From the NCBI GenBank assembly GCA_951230915.1, contig OX579635.1, positions 41,540,001-41,604,000 on the forward strand: a DNA stretch of 64,000 nucleotides, written 5' to 3'. Positions 35,426 to 47,439 of this stretch are shown piece after piece. Each line of letters begins with the position of its first letter. Position 1 is the first letter of the stretch. A program made the position numbers and the translations under genes. The notes below the pieces were generated by a model that saw nothing but the letters and a program-made list of their open reading frames with translations, did not search any database and was not told the DNA's origin. This stretch comes from Antitrichia curtipendula (Eukaryota; Streptophyta; Bryopsida; Hypnales; Leucodontaceae).

Positions 35426-36466
35426 CTCTTGTGTTGATGTTTCTAATGACTTGAAAGTTTCCTTCCACTTTCTTCTACCTCCAAATCTTGTTCTCGAGAT
35501 TCGACGTCCCATATCACGCAGTGAATCATGCATGCTTATAAATCCATTATCATCTATTTTGATAAGTGAATTGTCCCTCAAGCTCGCAATTATTGTTTTT
35601 GTATTCTCATCCAAATAGTCAACTATTGTATCTTCTCGAACGTCTTCAAACCATACATCTTTACAAAAAAAGCATGATATGTCCAAAAACACTTCTTGCT
35701 CTTCATTGCTAAGCATATCAAAACTAATCTCCAACCTTCTTCCTACATCTTCAGGGGCATCATATTCTCCTCTTTTCAATCTTTGCAAAGTTCGCTCCCA
35801 AACACGAAGGCGCTTTTGTCCATTTAAACAAGAACCCATAACTTCCAAGCTTAATGGATGGCCATCACAAGCGTTAACAATCTTCTTGCTGAGTTGATTC
35901 ATATGTGGTATCGTTGCACTTTCATTCTTGAAGGCATGTTTGGAGAATATTTCTGTAGATTGGTCATCACTGAGCCTTGGAACTTCAAATTTGCTATCTT
36001 CATTGATCATGCCTTTCAAGATCTTCCAATCGCGACTAGTAACAATCAATTTGCTACCCTCTATACTAAACATTTTTGCATCCAAAAACATATGCAATTG
36101 TTGTTCTTCAGTAACATCATCCAAGATGAACAAGACTTTTTGTTGTTGAAGCATTGAAACCAATAATATTTTTCACTCAACCAGATCTTTCGCTTCTTGT
36201 TTTTGTCCCAATTCCTTTAAGATCCGATTCATTTCTATCAAATAGTCACTTTTAGAATCACACATAATTGTAGTCCATTTAGATGAATCATTCAATGGCA
36301 ATGCCTTATTCAAGCGATCCTTCAAAGCCTTCACCAATGTAGATTTTCCAATACCACTCACTCCAACAACGCCAACCATAGATTTATTCCGAAGAAATGT
36401 TTCTAAGGTCTTAATTTTGAAATCAAGACCATGACAACTTAGAAGGATTGATGAATCAATAATCCC
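35426..36466 (-). CDS. Exon 2: NB-ARC nucleotide-binding domain
   Basis: Motifs appear in canonical order: P-loop VVGVSGIGKSTLVKAL, kinase-2 KVLFILDDV, RNBS-B GSKLIVTSRD, GLPL-like GHPLSLEVMGSCL, RNBS-D EEQEVFLDISCFF and MHD ISMHDSLRDMG. The RNBS-D form FLDI.CFF is of the TIR-NLR-like type. This domain would bind and exchange ADP/ATP to switch the receptor. An in-frame TGA at 36,173-36,175 lies between the P-loop part (..KDLVE) and the kinase-2 part (KILLVSMLQQQKVLF); a CGA Arg codon is the likely ancestral state. The exon is phase 0 at both ends. Confidence 0.85.
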
Positions 36467-36645
36467 CTGTACAAAATAAAATGCCCACAATTAAAAAAAC
36501 TAAAAAGTTAACACCATCAACAAAGTTTGATGATCTCATTCAAATAAATCCAAAGGTCAAAAATCAATCATCCTTCTTGTATGAGCTCTAATTCATGATT
36601 TAGAATATGCTATTAAGCTCAAAATACTTTTAAATTGGTACGAAC
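36467..36645 (-). other. Intron 1 of the NLR gene
   Basis: A 179-bp GT-AG intron (GTTCGT..TTTTGTACAG, read on the minus strand) joins kinase and NB-ARC exons in phase 0. It supports a single kinase-NB-LRR transcript rather than separate genes. Confidence 0.6.
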
Positions 36646-38280
36646 CTTGATATTTTCATCCATTTGTTTTGGAACATATAATCTCCATACATAATCATTG
36701 GTGAATGACCATAAATAGGACACAATTAATCTCCATAAGTATAACCACCACTGTCCAATCATTACGATAGAAGACGAAAACAACGTGAATAGATTGAAAT
36801 CTGAAAATGCTTGATCTTCTTTCATCAATGTCAATGTCTTGCTAATACACTGAGTCTTGAAGTCTTTCTTCTTTATCTCCATCAAACTTATGTGTATCTT
36901 TGCAAATGAAGGTCTTCCATTTGGGTCCATAGACAAACAATCTTCAATTAATGATCGTAATTCTTAACAAATTGGAATGCCCATCAAGGCCGATTTTTGC
37001 CTTCTAGCAATTTCAAGAGGTGTCAATCTGAAGTCTTCGAACTGTTTTTGGATCAATATATCACAACAAATTAATCCAAAACTAAACACATCGGTCTTCA
37101 AAGGATTGAGCTTCACATTGGTCTCTAATGCTTCAGGAGCAAAATATATACGAGTCCCACAAACACCGCTTGGTAGGACAAGAATATTGTCCTTCACGTC
37201 TTTTTTGGAAAGTCCAAAATCAATTAATTTGGCACATACATAACCATCTTTTTGTAACTCTGTACATTGCATTGTATTCACCACAATATTGTCTGGCTTC
37301 AAGTTACGATGTGCAACTTTCATGTCATGAAGGTACAACACTCCGCTAGCAATTTGTAGCATTATATCCAACTTGGCGTGGAATGTAATCTTTTGATTTG
37401 GATCTTCAAATAGCATTTTACGAAGATTCTTCTCACCTTTTTCCATTCCAAATTGAAGGACATTTTCGTCACAATCCTTGACAAAGCCACAATAGAATAA
37501 TTTGATGATGTTTGGATGATTCAATTGTGCCATGATCTGCACTTCCTTCTCCAGTGCAACAATATTTGATTCATCATAACCATTTAGGTCTATTTTCTTT
37601 GTGACATTCTCAATGCCCAACCACTTTGTCACAAATACATCCCTTGCAAGACATTTAGGACTAAGTCCAAAATCTGGTACTGGAACATTTGGAAGGAATT
37701 GAATTAGATTGCTTTCTCCGCATTCTACCTTCAAGATGCACTCCCTCCAGTGCAACAGATACTTTGCTAATTTATAATCATGTGATGTAGATCGCATATT
37801 ATGCAATTTGTTTTCCAAAACTTTGCATAATTCACCTTGATCTTCTTCAACTTCTACTAGATCACAAGGAAGAAATCTAGTGACACATGATTGGAAATTC
37901 ACAATATGCTCCATCCCTTTCAAACATGAATCTATGTTTGATGCAATGTCAAACAAACCATCCCAGCACAATCCCATTTCCAAAAGTAATTCTCGAAATG
38001 CTTCTTTGTTTTGCATTTGAATTAGAGGCGCTAGAGACCAAGTTTGAGAACAACTTTGCACTAACATCTCAGCTTTTGAAGACACTTTACAAACATCTTT
38101 CAATAAAGGTTGAAAGGCTCTTGTATCCAACTCATATATCTCTTGAAATCTTTGTACAAAACCGCTCAAATGATGTACCAAATTCATGCATTGATTAGCA
38201 TTGAACACTTGATTTGACTGCAAAATTTCTTCACAATTTTTCAAGGCTTTGATAATCTCCATTTTCTTAAAAATATCCAT
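36646..38280 (-). CDS. Exon 1: helical N-terminal region plus protein kinase-like domain with HRN motif
   Basis: Residues 1-190 are alpha-helical without transmembrane segments, reminiscent of the four-helix bundles before MLKL-type kinase domains (inference). The kinase-like domain covers about residues 205 to the exon end. It has a beta-3 lysine region VTKKIDL (K228/K229), an alpha-C Glu in EKEVQIM, the catalytic loop HRNLKPDN (324-331), DFG (354-356) and APE (381-383). The catalytic HRD aspartate is Asn, which predicts a pseudokinase or very weak kinase. After residue 438 an in-frame TAA interrupts the frame. The same frame then continues ELRSLIEDCLSMDPNGRPSF, kinase subdomain XI, to the donor at 36,645. 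The ATG at 38,280 is the first in frame. Confidence 0.75.
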
Positions 38281-40629
38281 ATCAAGGTCTTACATGAAAA
38301 GTTTGTCCAAACTGCAAATCAAATATCTCTGCAAATGACAAATTAGACACCATTAGATTATCCAAATTTTCATGGTTACAATACAACAATAATTATAGTT
38401 AAAATACACATTGTCATTTCTCTACAAGTGAATTTTCTTTGACATGTTTGCAATGTACAATAGTACAAACAAAAAAGATTTCGCCTTCTAAGAACATTTT
38501 CCATGCAATGTTGGAAGATCCAATACCATTTCAAGCTCTTAGCGTTGACATTTCATGCCAAGTAATTAATCAAAGTTGGAAAAATTAGCTCGGCACACTT
38601 TTAGAACTAATATATATTTCTATTTTTATTTATTTTTTATTTTTATTTTCCACATTCATTTTGAAGCTTCAACTAAATGAACATTAAGAGGAAAATTAAG
38701 ATGCTGGAGAATCTATTATTTTGAGATTTACTCAAATTTATCGTGTCAATTGCAAGAATGCCCTCATTAAGCATATCTACAAAAAGGTCTCAACTAACAC
38801 AATCCACTCAATAGTAAGAATAATATGCTCAATTCAACTTTAACTAAATCAATCAAGACAAAGATAATCTAAAGCTACCAATATAATAAATTTCAATTTC
38901 AACAAAAATAGATTAATAAATTATTTTCAATGGGTCAAATGTCACTAAGCCATTTTACAATATCAATTACAATTTCATCAAGCCTACTTGCATTATATAC
39001 GCTTCCAAAAACCAAAAGTGGCAAAGTTCAACATCTTTAGAAGATCTTTAGCGACTAAATTACTTTAAAGAATTTCATTTAAATTGCTTAACCTCAATAT
39101 AAAGTGAAAATACATCGAGCTAATAGTTTTAAGATAACTAAAGTTACATTTGCAAAGTTCAAAGTTTAGCAGAATTGATTAGAAGCTTGTCTTGTAAATG
39201 CCTAAATTCCTAATTATGATGAATTAGATGCAATCTTTCAAATATTATAGAACAACCTTATTAGCACCATGTGCATAATCACACGGAGCAAGCTTTCCAT
39301 TTCTATTGTGCTACTTCATGTCTCCTAAGTCTTGTTGGAAAACCCATTACCTACACTACAAATCTAAAATACAATTAACAATGTTCTAGGTAGCATGTTC
39401 AACTTAATGAAAGCCACCCAATTGTAATCCATGCACATTTTTAAATATCCTCTACTTTTCAATGAGGATTGAGGATGCCAATAAGACTAAGAAATGTTAC
39501 AAAAGCTTGTAATGTCACAACTCACAAGGAAAATTTGACTACTTGAGAATATAAATCATGAACTAAAGTTAATCCAAGCAAATAGCTCAGAAAGCTTATC
39601 CACAAAATCTTCTATTTGCTCTTAGCATGATCTTCCTCTAGATGATATTATTATCTAATGAATTAAACAATTTTATAACTACTTGCAATTTAATCTCCAT
39701 GATTGTACAACAAACTTCCAAACTTCAATGAAGATAAACCAACAATCACTTATAAACCCAAAACCTTTCATTTGTTAAAGTGGCATGATTCCAACATGAA
39801 AAAATCTGACAAATATGAGCATAAAGTTCTAAAGTCTAGAATAGGTATGGATGTTTTCAAAGATGCACTCTAAAAATGAAAAGTACAAGAATATTGTCAA
39901 TTTAACAAAATTGATGTTCCAAGCATCTAACTTTAGTGACACATCCAAACATGCATCAAGAAGCAAAGAAAACAAATTCTTGTTGAATTCCAAAATACAA
40001 ATATAAAGCTTGAAATACAACAAACCAAAACACCATTCAAAATAGAAAAGTGAAACAAAATAATATGCAACAATATAATAAAAAAGAACAATGTATGAAA
40101 GGTGTTTAAAATCATTTTTCTAGCCGCATCAAACAATGAATCAAAACATGGGTTCAAACGCATTCCAATACCTGCTATTTCTTCTAATGTTGCTTTGAAT
40201 CGAAAAAATTGCAAATTGAATTGAAGGCATGTATTTGCATAGAAAGGATGCAATATTTGTTAGCCAAGTAGTGTTCTTGAAAGCTTGAAAGTGTAAAACA
40301 TAAGCTGCTTTTATACGTATAAACCTCCATAATTGCTTGGTCAGTTACCCATTGAAAAAGATGGTGAGGCAATGCATCCAAATAATTATGCACATACACT
40401 TGGAATCTTGATTGCCTTGTCAATATATACCCTGTGGAAATTACAAAATAAAAATTAGGGATGAAATCAATGTGCACTAGATATATACTCAAGAGAAGAA
40501 AGGCTTGAGAGCCTCATTAGATATAATATTGTTGATTTCATTAGATTGCTCCAAAATTTGTGACATACATAGACACATAGTATTAAATTTCAAACTAAAC
40601 TTTGTAATCAAAGTAGTGGCTACCACCAA
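38281..40629. other. AT-rich region upstream of the NLR, with a possible exon fragment
   Basis: Mostly non-coding. On the minus strand near 40,350-40,435 a splice-acceptor-like TTTCCACAG precedes GYILTRQSRFQVYVHNYLDA and LPHHLFQW, followed by a donor-like GG|GTAACT. Near 40,120-40,200 the frame EIAGIGMRLNPCFDSLFDAA is readable. These could be exons of an upstream gene or fragments; I do not recognise them. No promoter for the NLR could be fixed. Confidence 0.3.
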
Positions 40630-40633
40630 TTAA

Positions 40634-40875
40634 CCCATTAGCGCCTACTCCATATTCACAAAAATCCAAACCCTTCTATACTCATTTCAATTAAACTATC
40701 ACCGAAGAAAAGATCCACACTAATTGACCATACTGATTGGTAGTAGAGACATGTCTGGAGATACACGGAAAAGAACGCGTCCTTTGATTGTATCCTTGAA
40801 AAGATTATAAGAGTCAAACAAGGATATCTTTCAAAAATGGAGAGGCCATATTTTAGACCCTAGAGCGCTCAGGGG
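40634..40875. mobile_element. Short TTAA-flanked element, copy 2
   Basis: TTAA (40,630-40,633) precedes CCCATTAGCGCCTA. The right end TAGAGCGCTCAGGGG is followed by TTAA (40,876-40,879). The inverted ends are imperfect but share the CCC..GCGC pattern. The element is 242 bp and non-coding. Confidence 0.5.
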
Positions 40876-40912
40876 TTAAACAAAATTGAAATGTAATGTC
40901 AATCTAAAGAAG

Positions 40913-41166
40913 ATAGTATGCTCTAAAGGTACCCGTGCTCTACATGTGATCATGACACAAAGATAGTGTACATTTGAGGAGGTGGTCGCTTTTAATGACC
41001 ACTAAGTTTGAACTTCACCAATTTGTAACTAATTCCACAAAGGTCCAAAAAATATGAAACGACTTGGGTTAGATGCCCAAGTCCATTTTTCTTCCTACGA
41101 AAATATATTAAAAAAAATTTCAAGAGTTTCCTGAAAAGGCAATCAGTCCTCAAATGGTCGTTTTAA
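40913..41166. repeat. Dispersed repeat R1, copy 2 (interrupted by a TTAA element)
   Basis: This stretch matches parts of 1,915-2,557 (TAGTGTACATTT..GAGGTGGTCGCTTTTA; CAATCAGTCCTCAAATGGTCG). It is broken off by the element at 41,167-42,108 and resumes with GAGTAGACTACCTTA after it. Confidence 0.65.
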
Positions 41167-42108
41167 CCCCTAAAAGACCGTTGTCCCTTTGGAAGACAAA
41201 TGGGATTTTGGGCAATTACCTAAGGGCTGAGTTTTTGTCTTGATTTTTTGAAACTTTTTTTGAAGATAGAAAAACTGATAAACTTTGTGAAAATATAATT
41301 TTTTTCACAATCGGTGCCCGGGAACAATAGTTATGAACAAATAAGCTCAAAACAAGGGATAGGAGGCAGCCTGGGCAGCAAACATAAATTTGCAAAAATT
41401 TGAATTTAAATAATATATATTTTCTTAAAAAAACATTTTTTTTCCCATAGAATATACTTTTGTCTGTCTGGAAAGCTTTGATTCATTTCATTTAAATTCG
41501 TTATGAGAAAGTTATGGACATTCTTGTTTTCCCGGCAATTAGAGCATCTTCTTGAAAAAAATAACTTCTAGGATTCATTTCAGAATGCAATTTTTCAAAT
41601 TTTTCAATTTTATATTTTTTGCATGGTTTAGTTTAATCGCTAGAACAATGTCACCATTGGGATTAGTGCATTTTAATTCCATCTAAAACATATGAATATT
41701 TTAGATTTTCTTTCTTTTTTGTACCTACTTAACAATTTTTTTAAGAATGATGATTAAGTTTTTTTGAACTTTTATTTTTTCGTCTACACTCTCAACTCAA
41801 TTCTCTACTATAAAGATTTAAAGCTCAAAATGCTATAGTACAAAAAGTTTAAGTTAGAAATGTTTGAAGTCAAAAGATCTAGTCCCACAATGTGTTGAAA
41901 AACTTGTTTTTTTACTTTAAATGCAAATATCTTGCAATCTGTGCGGTCAAAAATTCTAAAAAAATTCCACACATTCTTATACTAGTTAGGTGTAAGATCC
42001 TATGGTTAGATGTGCAAAAAAAACATTTTTCAAATTTTTTACTCTTTGCTATAAAAATGACAGTTTTGAATGTTTTTTGGCAGAAAAAAAGCCTTCGGCC
42101 TTTAGGGG
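41167..42108. mobile_element. TTAA-flanked element, copy 3, with a related empty site in the window
   Basis: The left end CCCCTAAAAGACCG follows TTAA (41,163-41,166), and the right end CGGCCTTTAGGGG precedes TTAA (42,109-42,112). The flanks ATGGTCGTT-TTAA and TTAA-GAGTAGACTACC correspond to the uninterrupted ATGGTCGCT-TTAA-GAGCAGACTACC at 2,548-2,572, so a single TTAA was duplicated on insertion. The 942-bp interior shares an AATATCTT.CAATCTGTGCGG motif with the 50.1-kb copy. It has no transposase. Confidence 0.8.
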
Positions 42109-42179
42109 TTAAGAGTAGACTACCTTACTTGATTTGCTAACCGATCTATCCAATGACGTAGTGACCAAGATGCGTCAAA

Positions 42180-42960
42180 CATTGGATTTGGTATTATGGA
42201 AGAGCAATACTAGAAGAACGGGACCAGGTAAACTTCACCACAACTTGAAGCACATGCATAGACAAAAGCTTGATATCCACACAGCCAAATAAAACTAGAA
42301 GAACAACATACCACATGTTATGACACATAGACATAAGCTTGATTGAGATCAATTTCAATGGCAGAGTACGACTGGAAGAAAGAGACACAAGAAGTCCACA
42401 ACTAGAGATATGAGGATATCAACTTGAAATTGATATGGAATGGGACCAACCAAACCACTCACCATAACTAGCCTGAGACAAATGGACATAAGGTTGAGAT
42501 CGATCTAGTAAAACATGGCTAGCCAAACCACTCACCATAGCTTAAGAGATATGGACAGAAGCTGGAGACTGAAACTTACAATGAAACTTACGACAAAACA
42601 GAACTAACAAAGTCACTCACCATAGCTTAAGATCGATACGGCAGCCGGATAGAGTAAAAGACGCAGACGAGAGCAGCGTCCCAGCATATGAGAGTAAGCG
42701 TAGCTCCGCCCAAACACGAAGCAAAGCACCAAACCTTGGCGTGTGCTTGGGGGCTCCTGGGGTTTCACTGTAGACGGATTGTTCACCTTCGACACGGCTG
42801 CCACTCCACCTCTAACTTCGTCTAGGGTCCTCCAATATGCACAGCTCACATAGACTTGTCACAAGCAATGAGACAATGCACCGTGGCCACGCGTTGATTT
42901 TAGATTGGGTGTCTTCAAATTCATTCCAGATTAATTGGAGAAAGATGCATGAACTACTAG
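42180..42960 (-). repeat. Dispersed gene-fragment repeat R2, copy 1
   Basis: The block matches 47,440-47,900. Shared features are tandem phrases CCAAACCACTCACCATAGCT with GAGATCGATACGGCA about 65-70 bp apart, then a GC-richer part ending in CTCCTGGGGTTTCACTGTA and a fragment reading LDEVRGG on the minus strand. The frame in this copy is disrupted relative to copy 2. Gene identity is unknown. Confidence 0.5.
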
Positions 42961-42969
42961 CTGCAACCA

Positions 42970-45690
42970 ATCAAACAACCAGCTTAGGAAAAAGTCCGAC
43001 CATTGCCAATATGCAAACGTCTCAGTCTCATCAAATTTCACAACATACATAAAACCTAAATAGGCAATAATCTCTTCGAGATATTAAAACCTCAACTCTT
43101 GCAGCTTGAAGATAATTAGGTTTGGTATAAAAACGGAGAGTGCTCGGTCTGAAACAAGCAAATCTATAAGTCACCATTGTTTCAAATTTTAACTAAAAAA
43201 TCTAAACATTTTACAATTTGTGGATGGCACATGACTTCATTTGTGAAAAATACTCCAACAAATACCTACTTCAGTGTCTTTTGCATCTGTCCTAATTCTG
43301 AGTAATCTTGTCACAGGGATTACTCACACAAATTACTCAAATACTTACTTACTCAAATGTCAGTTTCAAATTATTTGAAAAAATTGCAGTAGACTGTCAC
43401 GGGGATGGTAGCAAGCTTTACCCAATGCAACACTGAGATAAGTGTATTACGTTTCCCACATTCCACTGTTCATGAAAGGGTATTATGACTTCATCATGTG
43501 GTAAAGTGCGAATTGAACAAACATGTAACACACAAAGAGCCAAAGTTTAACATCTTTTCCACATGGTGATACCATTCCAAAAAAAATGTGGTTTTACAAT
43601 GTGATTCTTTGTTGAGGACATTAACTCATAAGCATTGTCTTTGGTGATACTCCCATGAACTATAAGATACAAGTCTCTCTCATGCCCTCCATACTTCATC
43701 TCTATTAGATGAGGAGTATGAATAGTTTAAAACACTGTATAACATGATGTTGTACTGTACAAGGTTGTACAATATAATACATAATGCTACTCTGCTAGAG
43801 TATATTGTATTATGTACAAATATTGATAATCTCAAGGTAATCCGTTACAAAAATACTATGAGATCAAATTTATACCATTACCATGAGATAATGGTCCAAC
43901 TTTTACCTCCACAAAGTTATGGTATTATTTAGGGAAAGAGCTGGGAAATGTTTCATTAAATCCCATGAGGGATCGTACTCTACTTTCCTTGTGCGTTCGC
44001 CATAAGAAATCAGAACATTCTCAATTTACGGTTCTTAATTCAGCAACAATTTCAAATCCTCCCAATCTTACAGCTTAAATAAGAACGAAGACTTCCAAAA
44101 ATGTAATCGAAAGACCATCGGTTACAAAGGCTTCTCTTCGTTCAGTCCGGCTTGTTTAGTTGCCCTGTGAAATATCACCCTCACTTGGCTCATCACTGGA
44201 ACTCAATTTTCAGCCTCAAATCCAGGTCTAAACCTCGAGGTTGTATCTAAACATGCTTATCTTCTAACAACCAATGAGCTCGATGATTTCTAATTTTGTA
44301 ATTGCACTGAAAAGAAACTCAAGTACTCATGTTTATCAATGTCACTTTCACAATGGACTTTCTTGGAATTCCCTCTGACTAATTTGGAGATTCTACAATT
44401 TTTCATGTTTCTATGTGTTCTAATGTCACTACGGAGGGATCTTCAAAGAATTTCTATACAAGAAAAAACATGGATTTTCTTTGCAAGTATTTCATAAATT
44501 CTCTCCAAATTCCCTGTGTAAAATTCAAATTGGTAGACTTTGTATACATTTTACATTTCAATGTTTTTTCCACCTGATATTTGGTAGATTTTAGAAGATG
44601 CAATTGTCCCATATCAATTGTTAAGGGTACGGTGAGGTTGGACACATAAGACTTGTAAATTGTCATGTAATCTCCAAAGCAATGAATTCCATTGATTTCA
44701 CAATAATCTAAGTTTACTCTAGAGTTTGTACAATCTAAGAAATTTTGAAATATGCAAATCTGAAATGTACAAATTTTGAAATGTACAAATCAATAAGATT
44801 GGAAATTCAATATCTACATTTCCGTCAGATTTCAGCTTTCAAAATCTATAAATTGTATTGATTATGCGAGCTAAAATCTACATTAAGCTTAGATTTTGGA
44901 AGCATAAATCTACATTCTGAAATATAAAATTCACAAATTCAATAGATTTGGAGGTGGGGACATCACTGAAAAATGCACAAAATTCCCTATTTCACATTTC
45001 CCTATGAGAGCTACATTCCCTGTGTACTTGAAAAAAGGCCAAAAAACTAAATTCTCGGAGGGGATTTTTGTTATAGTGCCTACAAGGAGCATTGAAAATG
45101 TTTCTTGTGTTTTGTATTTTTCTTTTTACTTATGAATAACAATATTATTTGTATATTAATTGCATTGATAAATTGATAACCAAGTGGACCGATTGAATTT
45201 AGTTATCACTTCATGCTCTTTGAAATTGGAAAAGTTTAATGAGAAAACTAGATATAAAAAAAAATCCAAAGAGGAGTGCTTTGAAGTTAGCTTCGGAGAG
45301 ATGGGCAATTTCGTTAAAATGGCAAAATTCAACAAGTTTGGCAATTTTTGTAGTTAAGACTAGGCATTCTGAAATGTACAATAGTTTTAGATGTCTGAAA
45401 TTTATATAATTTCTACATGTCTGAAATCTACACTTGTCATAGATGACATTTTCATAATTCAACGTGCATAGTCTAAAATCTAGACCAATCCAAGATTCAC
45501 TTTAATCTATACCAATCCTAGATGGCACTTTCACAATTTAGACCAAGTGGTCTGAAAAATGGTACACAAAATACTGTAGCGAGGTGAAAGAGAAAAATCA
45601 ATATTAATAATTATACAAATTCCAAAAAAACACAATAGAAAATAGTGTTTTTTTGGTGTACTTACAATAGATTAAGTAAATGAATATGAA
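42970..45690. other. Gene-free AT-rich stretch
   Basis: No recognisable coding region. From about 44.7 kb onward, phrases built on TCTGAAATCTACA and TAGATTT recur with strong divergence and continue to about 46.7 kb. They look like a very degraded repeat family. Confidence 0.35.
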
Positions 45691-45739
45691 GAAAAGAAAC
45701 TAGATATTATTGTCATGTCCAAAACCTCATGCAATGCAA

Positions 45740-46090
45740 ACAATGCATGGGGGTTATCCTAGATCATGGTTCGATGTCTACAAAACTGCACAACAAAGTC
45801 ATTCTATCGGCAAATTTTTAATATTTTCCTCTTCAAGACTTGGTCTGTATGGCCCACGTCACACGAAGAATTCAAGGCTTGGAAGTCAAACGCCAATCAG
45901 AAGGGACTCCGCAATACTAACTGCGAGCCTTCTTCGGAAGGTACCTAGATTGAGGTACATGGACATAAGCTTGAGATCGATACAGCAAAACAGGACTAGC
46001 CGTCTCCGCTGTTGTTGTCGAAGTAATTTACCCTTACGATATTTGATAACAGCTAAGAACACCCGATGAACGCCATTACCAAGCTAGCTT
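45740..46090. repeat. Dispersed repeat R3, copy 1 (partners near 47.32 and 48.03 kb)
   Basis: AAAACTGCAC..AAAGTCATTCT, TTTTCCTC..AAG.CTTGGT and GAAGGTACCTAG, followed by GACATAAGCTTGAGATCGA, recur in part at 47,320-47,480. The first part also recurs at 48,028-48,150. No product is recognised. Confidence 0.45.
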
Positions 46091-47439
46091 CTACTCGGAG
46101 CTTTATAGGCAATTTTGTTAAAATAGCGGAAACTCCGCAGCTTTGGCATTTTTTACAGTTCAGACCAAGCGGTTTGAAATGAACACCAGTCCTAGATTTT
46201 CAAAATATATATATGCATCCTAGATTCCTGAAATCTACAAGAGTCATAGAGTTCAATTTCACAATTCAAACCGCACAATATGAAATATAGACAATTGCTA
46301 GATTTCTTAAATCTATAACGAACCAAGATTTCTAACGTTTACAATATTCATAGATGTCACTTTCTCAATTTAAACTGGCCGATCTGAAAATGGCACACGG
46401 AATACCGCCAATTTAACAAAATTTCTCATCTCTGCATACCCAGACCTGAAATTGAGTAAAAGATCGACTTGAAAAGAAACACATCAACTAGTAATATTAA
46501 AATTTCGTAATTACATAGGACTTTTTTAAATCTAGGACTTTTGTAGATTTCAAATATCTAGGAAAGATATAGATGTCAGAAATCTAAAATATATGTAGAT
46601 TTCAGACCATTTCAGAGTGCACAGTCTGAACAGTTAAAAGTGCCAAACTAACGGAATACCGCCATTTTAACGAAATTGCCCATATACAAGCAAAATTCTG
46701 CTCATGAACATATTCAAACCGTCATTGGAATTCAATTCAATTGACAACATTCTAAAGAAACTTGCAGACGTAGCAATTCAAGGATGTGCGCTCGAGTGCA
46801 GGAGAGTTCATTAATTAGTTTCTCAACACCTCGCACGGTTGATAGCCTGAGAAGAACGGTCAATTCTAAATGCTGCACATGTTCGAACAGGCAGAAAGAG
46901 CGAGAGATAGAGCCGGGCACTCGATTTTAAACTACAAGATACATATACACTCAGGTATATGCGCAAAGCGATCCCCGAGAATTAGCTCGGAGCTTGACCA
47001 GCTACCGACGCGATTAGGGAAGCGATCTGAAAATATTGAAACTGCATATAACCTATTTCATTTACGCTACAGTCAATGAGAATACTTACGTTTGCTATCT
47101 GCACTCACTTCTACACCATAAACTTTTACAATGTTTTTCAGTATTGCAATTTTGCAACGATAATCTAATCACTTGAAAGTTCTATGGACTTAATTCCCTC
47201 ACTGATTAATCAATGATTGATTAATCCAAGAACCTGTATGCCGTAACATTCTGTATGCATCCCTTACTCTCTCTCATTCCTCGATCGCTAAACTTACTGG
47301 CAAGCATATTTTGTATATATATAATGTTTTCCTCAACGCTTGGTTCGCATGGCCTACGAAGTATTCAACGCTTGGGAGTCACACGCAAGTTGGAAAGGAC
47401 TGCACGATACTACGAGCCTTCATCTGAAGGTAACTAGTT

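Larger units (their letters stand above)
26076..38280 (-). pseudogene. Kinase-NB-ARC-LRR (NLR) resistance-type gene with stops and frameshifts
   Basis: Three exons can be reconstructed: 38280-36646 (kinase-like), 36466-35426 (NB-ARC) and 35223-26076 (LRR). Introns of 179 and 202 bp have phase-0 junctions (AAG|GTTCGT..ACAG|GGG and GAG|GTATGC..TTTAG|GAG). The domain order kinase-NB-LRR is known from moss NLRs, which act as intracellular immune receptors. Defects are an in-frame TAA (36,964-36,966), an in-frame TGA (36,173-36,175) and one-base deletions near 30,619 and 28,583. All signature motifs and long open frames survive, so inactivation is recent, or some defects are assembly errors. RNA evidence would decide. 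Confidence 0.8.

Noticed and set aside
36964..36966. A short intron removing the in-frame TAA
   Set aside because: The only GT-AG pair around the stop would make an intron of about 28 bp, too short for plants, and the frame continues without shift into kinase subdomain XI.
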